A stretch of DNA of 12,353 nucleotides, from NCBI GenBank assembly GCA_964524965.1, contig CAZGDY010000046.1, positions 1-12,353 of the forward strand. Reading direction: 5' to 3'. Positions within the stretch are counted from its first letter, which is position 1. Every line of letters starts with the position of its first letter. The DNA comes from Kmv34 sp964524965 (GTDB taxonomy: Bacteria; Aerophobota; Aerophobia; Aerophobales; B3-G15). Below the pieces are notes generated by a model. That model made no database searches, was not told where the DNA came from, and saw only the letters and a program-made list of their open reading frames with translations. The position numbers were made by a program, and so were the translations under genes. This document shows, one piece after another, positions 1 to 6,524 of the stretch.

Positions 1-503
1 AAATTACTCTTTCTACAGAAACTAAGAAAAACTTGGGAAGAAGGAGCCCATCCTAATTTAAAAAGATCAATAGCTTTAGATTTAAATCCTCTAGCATAAA
101 GGTAATCTTGAGCAATTTTATTTTTCTTTATCTGGCTATGGAAAAATTCTGCTATCTGGGCGTTTATTTGGTAAAATTGTTCTTTAGGCCCCCTGTCTTT
201 ATCCTCTTTATAAACTGACACTCCTATTTTTTTAGCTAATATACCTACTGCCTCAGGAAAGCTGACATTCTCCCATTTCATCAGGAAAGTGAACACATTT
301 CCTCCCACTCCGCATCCAAAACAATGAAAAACTTGTTTTTCAGGAGAAATCACAAAGGAAGAAGTCTTTTCTTCGTGAAACGGGCATAAAGTCTTGTAAT
401 CCTTACCGGCTTTTGTTAAAGGAAGATACTGAGATATTATCTGCACTATATCAGTTTGTTGAGAAATATAATCAACCTTTTCCGGGGAAATATACCTCGC
501 CAT
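1..503 (-). CDS. dnaG: DNA primase, N-terminal part (3' end outside window)
   Basis: This gene makes the RNA primers for DNA replication. Only the first 167 codons are in the window; the gene runs off the left edge. The translation begins MARYISPEKVDYIS and carries the DnaG CHC2 zinc-binding domain, with C40 and H43 in LCPFHEEKTSSF and C61 and C64 in HCFGCGVGGN, followed by FTFLMKWENVSFPEAV. These match the start of bacterial DnaG. The TOPRIM catalytic core and helicase-binding domain would lie outside the window. The ATG overlaps the stop of the upstream dGTPase-like gene by one base (TAATG). It is preceded by AAGGAGTGGAG, which gives a good ribosome site 8 nt upstream. The gene is the last visible member of the zapA-cvpA-dgt-dnaG block. 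No rpoD, its frequent downstream neighbour, can be seen. Confidence 0.96.
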   Translation of the reverse strand, partial: MARYISPEKVDYISQQTDIVQIISQYLPLTKAGKDYKTLCPFHEEKTSSFVISPEKQVFHCFGCGVGGNVFTFLMKWENVSFPEAVGILAKKIGVSVYKEDKDRGPKEQFYQINAQIAEFFHSQIKKNKIAQDYLYARGFKSKAIDLFKLGWAPSSQVFLSFCRKSN

Positions 504-1543
504 TAACTCCACTCCTTCGGTATAAAAAATTTGTGATATTCATTTAAAGCATAGCGATCAGTCATTCCCGCAATATAATCTACTATTGCTCTTTCTGTAT
601 CATTTCCCTCTCTTCTAAAAAAAGGAGGAATAGTAAAAGGATGCTCCAAATAAAACTGATAAAGATCGCAAATAAGAGATAAGGCCTTGTTAACTTCCTC
701 TTTTAGTGTATCAGATTGGTAGACCTCATCAAACATAAAATCACGTAATTCATTAAAGGCTTCAAGAATCGGGAAAGTCATTTCAAGGCAAGGTTTACTC
801 CAACTATTGACAACAACATCCTTTACCATGGTGTTGATTCTTTCTCGGTTAGTTTTCCCTAATACACGTAAAACACTCTGAGGAAAATCTTCTAACTTTA
901 TAAGATTCGCTCTAATAGCATCATCTATATCGTGACTGATATAGGCAAGAGGATCAGCTATTTTTACTACTTCGGCCTCGAGGGTAGAAGGTTTATTTTT
1001 TGCATCTTGACTTAAAATTTTCTCGCCCTCCTGAGAATGATTTAAAATTCCATCTCGTACTTCCCAAGTAAGATTAAGCCCTTTTCCTTCTCTTTCTAAC
1101 TTATCTACTACTCTTAAGCTGTGTTGGTTGTGCCAAAACCCTTCCTTATAAACTTTATTCAGAGCTTCTTCTCCTGTATGGCCAAAAGGAGTGTGTCCTA
1201 AATCATGTCCTAGGGCGATGGCTTCCGTCAAATCCTCATTTAACTTCAGAGCTCGAGAAATAGTGCGAGCAATTTGACTAACTTCTAGAGTATGGGTCAA
1301 TCTCGTTCGATAATGATCGCCAAAGGGAGCAATGAAAACTTGAGTTTTGTGTTTTAAGCGACGAAATGATTTAGAGTGAATAATTCTATCTTTATCTCGT
1401 TGAAATTCTGTTCTCAAAAAACAAGGTAGTTCTTTTTTCCCTCTTCCCTTTGTATTAAAACTGCGGGTAGCGTAGAAAAAAAGATTGTTTTTTTCCCATT
1501 CTTCCTGTCTTTTCCGATCAAAAATTCTTTCTTTTACCCCCAT
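503..1543 (-). CDS. dgt: dGTPase-like HD-domain triphosphohydrolase
   Basis: This is a 346-residue member of the deoxyguanosinetriphosphate triphosphohydrolase family, which cleaves dNTPs to deoxynucleoside and tripolyphosphate in the cytoplasm and helps set dNTP pools. The HD metal site is visible: H84 in RLTHTLEV, H113-D114 in LGHDLGHTPFGH, and the downstream Asp-rich stretch ADPLAYISHDIDDAI at 196-210. The N-terminal RRLKHKTQVF and FGDHYRTRLTHT segments are also typical of the family. The length fits the shorter bacterial class rather than the roughly 500-residue E. coli Dgt, so the true substrate may be another dNTP. Many members of this class have ADRIAY where this protein has ADPLAY. 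The gene starts 53 nt after cvpA with only a weak ribosome site, and its stop overlaps the dnaG start by one base. The pairing with dnaG suits a role in replication. Confidence 0.93.
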   Translation of the reverse strand: MGVKERIFDRKRQEEWEKNNLFFYATRSFNTKGRGKKELPCFLRTEFQRDKDRIIHSKSFRRLKHKTQVFIAPFGDHYRTRLTHTLEVSQIARTISRALKLNEDLTEAIALGHDLGHTPFGHTGEEALNKVYKEGFWHNQHSLRVVDKLEREGKGLNLTWEVRDGILNHSQEGEKILSQDAKNKPSTLEAEVVKIADPLAYISHDIDDAIRANLIKLEDFPQSVLRVLGKTNRERINTMVKDVVVNSWSKPCLEMTFPILEAFNELRDFMFDEVYQSDTLKEEVNKALSLICDLYQFYLEHPFTIPPFFRREGNDTERAIVDYIAGMTDRYALNEYHKFFIPKEWS

Positions 1544-1596
1544 CTCGCTACTTCTTTGCTGTCCACAACAAAACCAATTATCTTTAAGATATTTGG

Positions 1597-2157
1597 TTAA
1601 TCTACCACATTAGTTGTTGGATACTCCAGCTCAAGTAAATTTAATTTTTCCATAAATTTTTTCGCTTTTCCTGGGGTCAATGAAACAATACCATCATAAA
1701 CAAAGGGCCCTACCTTCATAAGATAAGGCTTTAAGATAGATCCTTCGCTCCATTTATTAAGTTTTAACGATAATGGTGAGATGCTTAGAAATGTTAAAAT
1801 TATGCTACAAACTAAAGCTCCTTCTAAAAAACCAAGAATAAAACCCCCACCCTCTTTTATCCCTCGGATAGTAGGATACCGCAATGAAATGTCATGAAGT
1901 AGTATACCAGCTACGGTCCCCAAAACAGCTATACCTCCAAAGATAATTATGAATGCTATTATATTGGACATCTTGCTGGATAAGAAGATAGGCTGATTAT
2001 AAAGAGCCATTCCCAGATATTGATAATGATTTACCCCTGCAATTAATCCTATAATAACTCCAGCCAACCCAAATCCTTCTTTGAATAATCCCCTCAATAT
2101 ACCTCTAATAACAAACAACAAAAGAATAATTCCTAAAATTATATCTATCCAATTCAT
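1597..2157 (-). CDS. cvpA: CvpA family integral membrane protein
   Basis: This 186-residue membrane protein has about four hydrophobic segments, near residues 3-20, 27-41, 64-86 and 103-125, followed by a soluble C-terminal tail of about 60 residues. The opening MNWIDIILGIILLLFVIRG, then RGLFKEGFGLAG, is the signature of the CvpA/colicin V production family: a short N-terminus with a conserved Asp, then a Gly-rich second helix. The family is linked to envelope stress tolerance and, in E. coli, to colicin V export; its molecular activity is not established. The ATG overlaps the zapA stop as ATGA and has no ribosome site of its own, so translation is probably coupled to zapA. The zapA-cvpA pairing is common in low-GC bacteria. 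There, mutS2 often follows; here dgt and dnaG do. Confidence 0.88.
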   Translation of the reverse strand: MNWIDIILGIILLLFVIRGILRGLFKEGFGLAGVIIGLIAGVNHYQYLGMALYNQPIFLSSKMSNIIAFIIIFGGIAVLGTVAGILLHDISLRYPTIRGIKEGGGFILGFLEGALVCSIILTFLSISPLSLKLNKWSEGSILKPYLMKVGPFVYDGIVSLTPGKAKKFMEKLNLLELEYPTTNVVD

Positions 2158-2426
2158 CGTGGTATTTTGGTTAGTTTATCTAACAAATCTTTAAGCCTTT
2201 GTTTTACTCTTACATTTTTGTTTTTTAAAATAAAAAACTCTGCCGCCAGATTAAGAGAAGCCAAGATAAAAATTTGCTCAAGATTTTTATTGGGAGTGGA
2301 AGAGGCAACTTCGCTTATTTTTTTATCTAAATAACTGGCAATTTGTCTTAAAAAATATTTATCCTCTTCGGCATCAGCTTTTAAGTTATACTCCCGATTA
2401 TAAATAGTAACCTTTACTCCATCCAC
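2154..2426 (-). CDS. zapA: Cell division protein ZapA
   Basis: This 90-residue protein binds FtsZ and promotes bundling of its filaments at the division ring. The N-terminal part, VKVTIYNREYNLKADAEEDK, is the ZapA beta-strand region. It is followed by helix QIASYLDKKISEV and by the conserved helix LEQIFILASLNLAAEFFILK (residues 49-68). The basic C-terminal end KNKNVRVKQRLKDLLDKL looks like coiled coil. The start is GTG, with a weak GGAT ribosome site 7 nt upstream; there is no alternative ATG that keeps the conserved N-terminus. A near-consensus promoter ends about 32 nt upstream, so this is probably the first gene of its operon. The stop overlaps the cvpA start by 4 nt. Confidence 0.88.
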   Translation of the reverse strand: MDGVKVTIYNREYNLKADAEEDKYFLRQIASYLDKKISEVASSTPNKNLEQIFILASLNLAAEFFILKNKNVRVKQRLKDLLDKLTKIPR

Positions 2427-2774
2427 TATCTTTATCCAATTATTTACTTTTTCTTATATTAAATAAAAATCTAAGCACATGTCAACCTCCTCCTTCCTTT
2501 ATCCTTCCTCATTTTTCCCTCAGAAAATTAAAATCAGAAGAATAATAGCTGATTATTACAAAGAGATTAATCAAAATCTGCCTCATTTACCGAAAATTAA
2601 CAAAAATGGGAGGTATATCGAAGACTATTTTAGTAGTTATTTTTATTTTCACAAAAACAATGTTTTTACAATACCTGATTGACCAACTCAAAAGCGGCTT
2701 TTTTCTTTTTAGCACAAGCTTTAGCGAAAAATAAATTCAAAAGGCAGGCAATTATCTCAAGATATTAACATTCT
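2427..2774. other. 348-nt intergenic region between moaE and zapA
   Basis: This AT-rich gap separates the pilT-moaE block from the zapA block. At its zapA end it holds the promoter described separately. Just upstream of that promoter, on the minus strand (about 2481-2517), is a purine-rich stretch made mostly of GGA and AGG repeats. A plus-strand open frame of 67 codons (2479-2682) and two tiny overlapping minus-strand frames of 25 and 13 codons (about 2510-2587 and 2471-2512) also lie here; I consider none of them supported. A short plus-strand hairpin AAAAG-CGG-CTTTT followed by T-rich sequence (2690-2709) is too weak to call a terminator. I saw no tRNA-like or known riboswitch-like structure. 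Confidence 0.6.
2458..2485 (-). promoter_or_regulatory. Sigma-70-type promoter for zapA-cvpA-dgt-dnaG
   Basis: Reading the minus strand, a perfect -35 box TTGACA (2480-2485) is followed after 16 nt by TTTAAT (2458-2463), which matches the -10 consensus at five of six bases. TAATAT, shifted two bases downstream, gives an 18-nt spacer as an alternative. Transcription would begin near position 2451 and leave an untranslated leader of about 25 nt before the zapA GTG. This is the best promoter match I found in the window. Confidence 0.6.
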
Positions 2775-3161
2775 CTAAGGTTTTTTAATTGTTTCTTTCA
2801 TCCATGGTCGGTGAATATTCTTTATTTCATTCATTATGAACCCACAACATTTAAAAGCAGCTTCTCGATGTAAAGACGAGATAGCAACCAGCAGAATTTT
2901 CTCTGATACTTTCAGATATCCAATACGGTGCAGGATAACTACACTTTTTATATCAAAGTTATCTACTGCCTTTTTTTCTACTTCTTCCAATTTTTTAAAC
3001 ATCTTTTCATCATAATTGAATTCAACACCATCAACTTCCTTTTTACTTAAGGAAAACTTCCGTACTAAACCTAAAAAGGTAACAATGCAACCTGTTTCAG
3101 GGTTTTTTAATTTCTTAATTGCTTCATCAGCAGAAAAATCTTCTCTTTGTATTTTTACCAT
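2775..3161 (-). CDS. moaE: Molybdopterin synthase catalytic subunit (MoaE family)
   Basis: This 128-residue protein belongs to the MoaE family, the large subunit of molybdopterin synthase. With MoaD it inserts two sulfurs into precursor Z (cPMP) during molybdenum cofactor synthesis. Visible family motifs are GCIVTFLGLVR (R34), VEFNYDEKM, VVILHRIGYLKVSEKILLV, SSLHREAAF (H98-R99) and EIKNIHRPWMKE. With a constant offset of 5 against E. coli MoaE, R34, H98, R99 and K114 line up with R39, H103, R104 and K119. The position of catalytic K126 is Met121, with Lys122 next to it. The protein ends soon after this motif, about 20 residues shorter than E. coli MoaE. It begins 2 nt after the pilT stop with AGAGG 9 nt upstream, so the two genes are co-transcribed. 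No moaD or other cofactor gene is in the window. Family membership is firm; activity is less certain. Confidence 0.88.
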   Translation of the reverse strand: MVKIQREDFSADEAIKKLKNPETGCIVTFLGLVRKFSLSKKEVDGVEFNYDEKMFKKLEEVEKKAVDNFDIKSVVILHRIGYLKVSEKILLVAISSLHREAAFKCCGFIMNEIKNIHRPWMKETIKKP

Positions 3162-3163
3162 TT

Positions 3164-4228
3164 TTAATAGCCTCTCTTCCTCAATGATTCTTGGATAAAA
3201 TTAAAATCTCTTGCTCTAAATCGAGCTTCCTCCACAGCAATTAATCCTTTTCTTATTAAACTTATTAACGATTGATCCATAGTTTGCATTCCCATGCGGG
3301 AACTTGTCTGCATTATGTTGTAAAGTTGGTGAGATTTAGCTGTACGTATTAAGTTAGCAACTGCTGGAGTACCAATCAAAATTTCTATTCCTGGAACTCT
3401 ACCTTTTCCTTTTTGCATCGGAACTAAAGTTTGGGCAACAACAGCTATCAAAACTCCAGCAAGTTGTACTCTTATTTGTGATTGCTGATAAGGAGGAAAA
3501 ACATCGATTATTCTATCTATTGCTCCCGGAGCATCAGGAGTATGAAGAGTTGCCAGAACTAAATGACCGGTCTCAGCAGCAGTTACGGCAGTGGAAATCG
3601 TTTCCAAATCCCTCATTTCACCTACCATTATTACATCAGGATCTTGTCTCAAGCAATATTTAAGAGAGCTAGCAAAAGAACGAGCATCTCCCCCTATTTC
3701 CCTTTGTTCTACTACACTTTTTTTGTGAGAATGAAGATATTCGATCGGATCCTCTATAATCATAATGTGTAAAGCTTTGGTTTGGTTAACAATATCAACC
3801 ATAGAAGCGAGGGTGGTTGATTTACCGCTTCCTGTAGGGCCCGTAACCAATATGAGACCTTTTTCTTTAAGAGGTAAATCCCCAATAATTATAGGAAGAC
3901 CTAACTCTTTAAGAGAAGGCACTTGATAAGGAATACGCCTAATGGCTGCTGCCACAGACCCTCTTTGATAGTGAACATTGATGCGAAATCTTCCCATTCC
4001 GGAAATTCCATGAGAAAAATCAAAATCTTTTTTCCTCTCAAAAGTACTTTGCCGTTCTTCATTCATTAAAGGATATATAATAGATTTTATTTTTTCTGAA
4101 TTTAGTATTTCCTCTCCTTCAGGCTTTAGTAATCCATCTACTCGAAAAGAGGGAGGAACTCCTGCCACAAGATGTAAATCAGATGCTTCTATCTCTCTCA
4201 TTTTTTTCAATAAGAACTTTATTTCCAT
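3164..4228 (-). CDS. pilT: Type IV pilus retraction ATPase PilT
   Basis: This is a hexameric AAA-like secretion ATPase of the PilT type, which powers pilus retraction at the inner face of the cytoplasmic membrane (twitching, DNA uptake). Numbering from my chosen start, the PAS-like N-domain carries SDLHLVAGVPPSFRVDG. The Walker A is GPTGSGKST (130-138), the Asp box IIEDPIEYL (157-165), the Walker B DPDVIMVGEMRD (196-207) and the His box TGHLVLATLHT (220-230). PilT's retraction motif appears as AVANLIRTAK (289-298; family AIRNLIRE). At 354 residues it has the normal PilT length, and it lacks the long N-terminal domain of PilB. I place the start at the ATG ending at 4228 because AGGAG lies 7 nt upstream. 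An in-frame TTG 18 nt earlier (4246) has no ribosome site and its frame runs through that Shine-Dalgarno. No other pilus gene is nearby; moaE follows after 2 nt. Confidence 0.95.
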   Translation of the reverse strand: MEIKFLLKKMREIEASDLHLVAGVPPSFRVDGLLKPEGEEILNSEKIKSIIYPLMNEERQSTFERKKDFDFSHGISGMGRFRINVHYQRGSVAAAIRRIPYQVPSLKELGLPIIIGDLPLKEKGLILVTGPTGSGKSTTLASMVDIVNQTKALHIMIIEDPIEYLHSHKKSVVEQREIGGDARSFASSLKYCLRQDPDVIMVGEMRDLETISTAVTAAETGHLVLATLHTPDAPGAIDRIIDVFPPYQQSQIRVQLAGVLIAVVAQTLVPMQKGKGRVPGIEILIGTPAVANLIRTAKSHQLYNIMQTSSRMGMQTMDQSLISLIRKGLIAVEEARFRARDFNFIQESLRKRGY

Positions 4229-4375
4229 TATTTTTCTCCTTTTCAAGAATTCAAAAAAATATTTACTTTCTTTTAGAAATTTTAGTAATAGTTTAGTTTC
4301 CCTAAATGGTCTTTCAATAATTTTTTTAAAAAAGACTTACTGGTTACAACTTTTTTACCAAAATCAATTAGCTAT

Positions 4376-4404
4376 AAACTAACTATAATCATGAAAAATG
4401 TCAA
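4376..4404 (-). promoter_or_regulatory. Possible promoter upstream of pilT
   Basis: On the minus strand a perfect TTGACA (4399-4404) stands about 170 nt upstream of pilT and 31 nt after the mutase stop. At a 17-nt spacing the -10 position reads TAGTTT, a poor match with three of six bases. TATAGT and TATAGC lie nearby but at the wrong spacing (11 and 22 nt). The 206-nt gap between the mutase and pilT and the exact -35 box make an independent promoter plausible. I see no GC-rich terminator for the preceding operon in this gap. Confidence 0.3.
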
Positions 4405-4434
4405 ATAGAAGGTTAATAAATGAATTAGAGAAAA

Positions 4435-5790
4435 TTATTTTTTTAAACTACAAATTATATCTAAAGCCCAATCAGAAAGCTTTTTTATTTTTGTTTTATC
4501 TTTTGCCTCACCTATTATCCTTAAAACTGGCTCTGTGCCTGATGCTCTTATGTGAACCCATCCTTCTGGTAGCCATATTTTAGCCCCATCTAAAAAATTT
4601 AATTGGTCCGGATTAAATTTTCTCATAAGCTTGCTTTTTAATTTACTAAGATTAATTCCGTGATTACTTATTTTTTTCTTAAACATGTAATAAGAAGGCA
4701 GCTTATCAACAATCGAGGAAAGAGAATTATTTTCAACAGCAAGATAATTTAATATAAAAGCAAGCGCTGTTACACCATCCCTTGCATAATTTACTAACGG
4801 GAAAATGACTCCCCCATTGCCTTCTCCTCCTATTACTGCCTGACAATCCCTCATACAACGAGATACATATACATCTCCCACGGGGCATCTTTTAACCGGA
4901 CAATTAAACCCAGCTGCGATATCATCTATTGCCTGAGAGCTACATATGTTAGTGACTACAGGACCCCTTGAACTTTGCAAGATAAATTTGACCACCATCA
5001 TTAAAGTGTACTCTTCGGATAACGCTTCACCTTTTTCCGAAACTAAAACTAATCTATCTGCATCAGGGTCATGAGCAAAACCGATGTCTGCTTTACTCTC
5101 TTTAACCCTGCTACTTAAATCCTGAAGATTAGCTGGGATAGGCTCTGGCAAATGAGGGAATATACCAGTTGTGCTACAATTGAGCCTTACAACCTCACAA
5201 CCCAACTTTTCTAAAAGTAAAGGACTTATAACAGTTCCTGCACCGTTACAAGCGTCAATAACTACTTTAAAATTTTTACGGCTTATCTTATCCACATCTA
5301 CTATCTTCAGAATTTTTTCAATATGACGAGCAAGAACAGAATCATCTTTGCTAATAGTACCCAAATTGTTCCAGGCGGATCGCTTAATATTTCCTTTTTT
5401 ATAAATATCAATTAATTTGTTCCCTTCCTCGGGAAAAAGAAATAATCCGTCACCTCGCACAAATTTTAAAGCATTCCACTCTGAGGGATTATGACTCCCA
5501 GTGATGACTATACCTCCCGTTGCCTCAGTTTCCTTAACCATAAATTGCAAGGATGGAGTAGGGCAAATTCCTAAATCTACAACTTTGCAACCCACAGATA
5601 AAAGAGCGCTGAAGATAGCATACTTAAATAAATCATTTGAAGTTCGGGTATCATAACCCACTAAAATCTTTCCCGGCACCATTACACCAAAAGCAGAAGC
5701 CAATGCCATTACTATATCAGGAACCAATCCTTCTCCCACTACTCCTCTAATGCCTGAGGCACTAATAACTAAATTAGGATTTGGTTTCAT
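4435..5790 (-). CDS. glmM: Phosphohexomutase, probable phosphoglucosamine mutase (GlmM-like, archaeal-type motifs)
   Basis: This is a 451-residue alpha-D-phosphohexomutase, the four-domain family that moves phosphate between C6 and C1 of a sugar through a phosphoserine. All four signatures are present: VITGSHNPSEWNALKF with the active Ser99; the metal loop HDPDADRLVLV (D241, D243, D245); the sugar-binding loop GGEGNGGV (321-328); and the phosphate-binding loop RASGTEPVLRI (415-425). Standard bacterial GlmM usually has SASHNP...NGIK and GGEQSGH. TGSHNP..WNALK and GGEGNGG are instead typical of the archaeal GlmM/phosphomannomutase group. Its likely role is to make glucosamine-1-phosphate for UDP-GlcNAc, but phosphomannomutase or phosphoglucomutase activity cannot be excluded. 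The start ATG lies inside the end of rnc (17-nt overlap), follows a run of nine A and has no visible ribosome site. It is the last gene of block A. Confidence 0.85.
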   Translation of the reverse strand: MKPNPNLVISASGIRGVVGEGLVPDIVMALASAFGVMVPGKILVGYDTRTSNDLFKYAIFSALLSVGCKVVDLGICPTPSLQFMVKETEATGGIVITGSHNPSEWNALKFVRGDGLFLFPEEGNKLIDIYKKGNIKRSAWNNLGTISKDDSVLARHIEKILKIVDVDKISRKNFKVVIDACNGAGTVISPLLLEKLGCEVVRLNCSTTGIFPHLPEPIPANLQDLSSRVKESKADIGFAHDPDADRLVLVSEKGEALSEEYTLMMVVKFILQSSRGPVVTNICSSQAIDDIAAGFNCPVKRCPVGDVYVSRCMRDCQAVIGGEGNGGVIFPLVNYARDGVTALAFILNYLAVENNSLSSIVDKLPSYYMFKKKISNHGINLSKLKSKLMRKFNPDQLNFLDGAKIWLPEGWVHIRASGTEPVLRIIGEAKDKTKIKKLSDWALDIICSLKK

Positions 5791-6493
5791 TTTTTTTTAA
5801 GTTTATTGTGTCCAATTTTTCCCAAGCTTTTTTGGCAGCTATTTTTTCTGCTTTTTTTTTGCTAGGTCCCCATCCCTGACCTAATATTTTTCCGTTTATT
5901 TTAACTTTTACCCTGAACATTTTTTTATGATCAGGACCTTCCTCTTGTACTAATTGGTAATGGGGAAGATTTTTATGAACTGATTGAGAATATTCCTGAA
6001 GTAAAGATTTAAAATCCCTTGCTTTGTCCAGTAAGTTTTCTTCCTTTATAAAAAAGTCTAAAATAAATTTTCGAGCAATTTTTAGTCCTTGGTCTAAATA
6101 AAGAGCACCAATTATTGCCTCATAAGCATCAGCTAAAGTAGCATCCTGAGAACAAATTTGGTCCTGATCTTTACCTACCAAGAGATACCTACCAAGATTT
6201 ATCTTTCGAGCATGATAAGCTAAACTTTCCTCTGAGACAAGAATACTTCTCATCCGGGATAAACTTCCTTCATCTACATCGGAAAACTTACAAAAAAGAT
6301 AGTCAGCTATAACCAACTCCAGGACAGCATCACCTAAAAATTCCATCCTTTCATTATCAGAAGTTTTTTTTAAATTAGATTTGGCGTAAGAGGAATGAGT
6401 TAAAGCCTGGTCCAAAAATTTTATATTCTTCCATTTTACTTTTACTTTTCCCTGAAAACCATCTAAATTTTTACTACGAGATATTTCCACCAT
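5774..6493 (-). CDS. rnc: Ribonuclease III
   Basis: This enzyme cleaves double-stranded RNA, maturing rRNA precursors and some mRNAs. Numbering from the ATG used here, the nuclease domain contains ALTHSSYAKS, the signature NERMEFLGDAVLELVIADYL (47-66) with Glu51 and Asp55, and LADAYEAIIGALYLD with the metal-binding pair Asp122 and Glu125. A C-terminal double-stranded RNA-binding domain runs from about 161 to 228 (DFKSLLQEYSQ ... SKKKAEKIAAKKAWEKL). The product is 239 residues, a normal length. An in-frame TTG at 6514 would add seven residues but has no ribosome site. I prefer the ATG, which has GAGG 11 nt upstream, although that spacing is long. The gene follows fabF by 31 nt, the usual fab-rnc order, and overlaps the downstream mutase gene by 17 nt. 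Confidence 0.95.
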   Translation of the reverse strand: MVEISRSKNLDGFQGKVKVKWKNIKFLDQALTHSSYAKSNLKKTSDNERMEFLGDAVLELVIADYLFCKFSDVDEGSLSRMRSILVSEESLAYHARKINLGRYLLVGKDQDQICSQDATLADAYEAIIGALYLDQGLKIARKFILDFFIKEENLLDKARDFKSLLQEYSQSVHKNLPHYQLVQEEGPDHKKMFRVKVKINGKILGQGWGPSKKKAEKIAAKKAWEKLDTINLKKNETKS

Positions 6494-6524
6494 AAAGCGG
6501 ATAACCTCTGTCAATTTTTAAGAG

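Noticed and set aside
2471..2587. Two tiny overlapping minus-strand frames (25 and 13 codons) upstream of zapA as a leader peptide system
   Set aside because: They are very short and the first has no ribosome site. The second overlaps the -35 box, so it would not be on the predicted transcript. Chance is the simpler explanation.
2690..2709. Rho-independent terminator on the plus strand
   Set aside because: The stem is only five pairs, mostly A-T, around a 3-nt loop, and no supported plus-strand gene precedes it.
4229..4246. TTG start adding six residues to PilT
   Set aside because: It has no ribosome site, and the extension encodes the AGGAG that serves the downstream ATG.
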